A stretch of DNA of 59,938 nt, taken from Acidaminococcus hominis. Its GTDB lineage: Bacteria; Bacillota; Negativicutes; Acidaminococcales; Acidaminococcaceae. Below, piece after piece: positions 59,730 through 59,938 of the stretch (position 1 is the stretch's first letter; every line of letters starts with the position of its first letter). Position numbers and translations under genes: made by a program. The notes below the pieces were generated by a model, which was not told where the DNA came from, did not search any database, and worked only from the letters and a program-made list of their open reading frames with translations. Where the stretch lies: assembly GCF_021044795.1 (NCBI RefSeq), contig NZ_JAJNOP010000015.1, one strand, 5' to 3'.

Positions 59730-59757
59730 ATTATAGCACAGAACGGCCCCTTTGACA
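59730..59757 (-). promoter_or_regulatory. Promoter of ftsH
   Basis: Minus-strand extended -10 (TG-C-TATAAT, hexamer at 59730-59735) with a 16-bp spacer to TGTCAA (59752-59757). Confidence 0.55.
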
Positions 59758-59836
59758 GAACTGTACAGTCAGTTTGTACGAGAAGTGCAAAAAGAAGGAG
59801 CGGAGGAAAAGTTTTGGCTCTTCACGTTTTATTGTG

Positions 59837-59858
59837 GGATGGCAGATTTCTGCCATCC
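59837..59858 (+). terminator. Hairpin at the right edge
   Basis: Perfect 9-bp stem (59837-59845 with 59850-59858) followed by a T-rich tract on the plus strand. A second weaker hairpin (CACTGTC/GACAGTG, about 59881-59905) follows. No gene that would use them is inside the window; they may belong to an element continuing to the right. Confidence 0.4.
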
Positions 59859-59938
59859 TTCTTTTATGTCTAGCAACATCCCACTGTCGCAATCTCTAGA
59901 CAGTGCCGTTTCGTATAGATGGTAATGCTGAATATCGA

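Noticed and set aside
59752..59790. TTGACA on the plus strand near the right edge
   Set aside because: No acceptable -10 at 16-18 bp and no plus-strand gene follows; the same bases serve as the -35 of ftsH in reverse.

Overview
This 59.9-kb window most likely comes from Acidaminococcus (Negativicutes, Acidaminococcaceae), probably a gut species such as A. intestini rather than the A. fermentans type strain. The main reason is the six-gene hydroxyglutarate operon at 232-7217. Its order (gctA, gctB, gcdA, hgdC, hgdA, hgdB), its protein lengths (GctA 320 aa, HgdC 260 aa, HgdB 379 aa) and its active-site numbering (GctB Glu54, HgdC Cys127 and Cys166) are those I recall for A. fermentans. The species call is an inference; the genus call is strong.

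Layout. (1) 1-47: edge of a probable insertion sequence. (2) 232-7217 (-): glutamate fermentation operon (glutaconate CoA-transferase, glutaconyl-CoA decarboxylase alpha, 2-hydroxyglutaryl-CoA dehydratase and its activator). (3) 7604-20937 (-): a long housekeeping run with many ATGA overlaps: membrane proteins, maf, radC, mreBCD, PBP2, rodA, a radical SAM protein with its DUF2344 partner, RNase G, CCA-adding enzyme. (4) 21209-26784 (-): a sodium-pump decarboxylase operon (CoA-transferase, MmdA-type carboxyltransferase, a 39-aa mini-delta, delta, biotin carrier, beta). (5) 26953-29070 (-): DRTGG protein, anti-sigma-like ATPase and an HydS-type sensory [FeFe]-hydrogenase-like protein. (6) 29383-50786: a histidine and one-carbon region with two near-identical transporters, a 1009-aa BTAD/ATPase regulator, hutI, hutU, hutH, a MIO-less HutH homologue paired with a BCCT transporter, fchA, fhs, ftcD, hutD, a divergent SHMT and a DUF3870 protein. 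(7) 51200-55105 (+): gltS, a divergent folD and a 551-aa unknown protein. (8) 55167-59681 (-): iron alcohol dehydrogenase, MFS transporter, ftsH.

How the genes work together. Histidine is deaminated and opened (HutH, HutU, HutI) to formiminoglutamate. FtcD moves the formimino group to tetrahydrofolate and releases glutamate. FchA and Fhs turn the one-carbon unit into formate with ATP gain, and FolD and SHMT connect it to methylene-THF and serine. Glutamate, also imported by GltS, enters the hydroxyglutarate pathway, where decarboxylation of glutaconyl-CoA drives a Na+ pump built from GcdA plus membrane subunits encoded 14 kb away. Beside those membrane subunits sits a second, MmdA-like carboxyltransferase and a CoA-transferase, suggesting two decarboxylases may share one pump.

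Most interesting candidates: the lyase at 41335-42864, which has lost the MIO-forming Ala-Ser-Gly and other HAL active-site residues and sits with a trimethylammonium-type transporter (a likely ergothioneine or hercynine trimethylamine-lyase module); the divergent SHMT and FolD; terminator-containing leaders before gltS and before DUF3870-glyA; and a 13-bp element about 80 bp upstream of both hutU and ftcD. I saw no tRNA, rRNA or CRISPR array.
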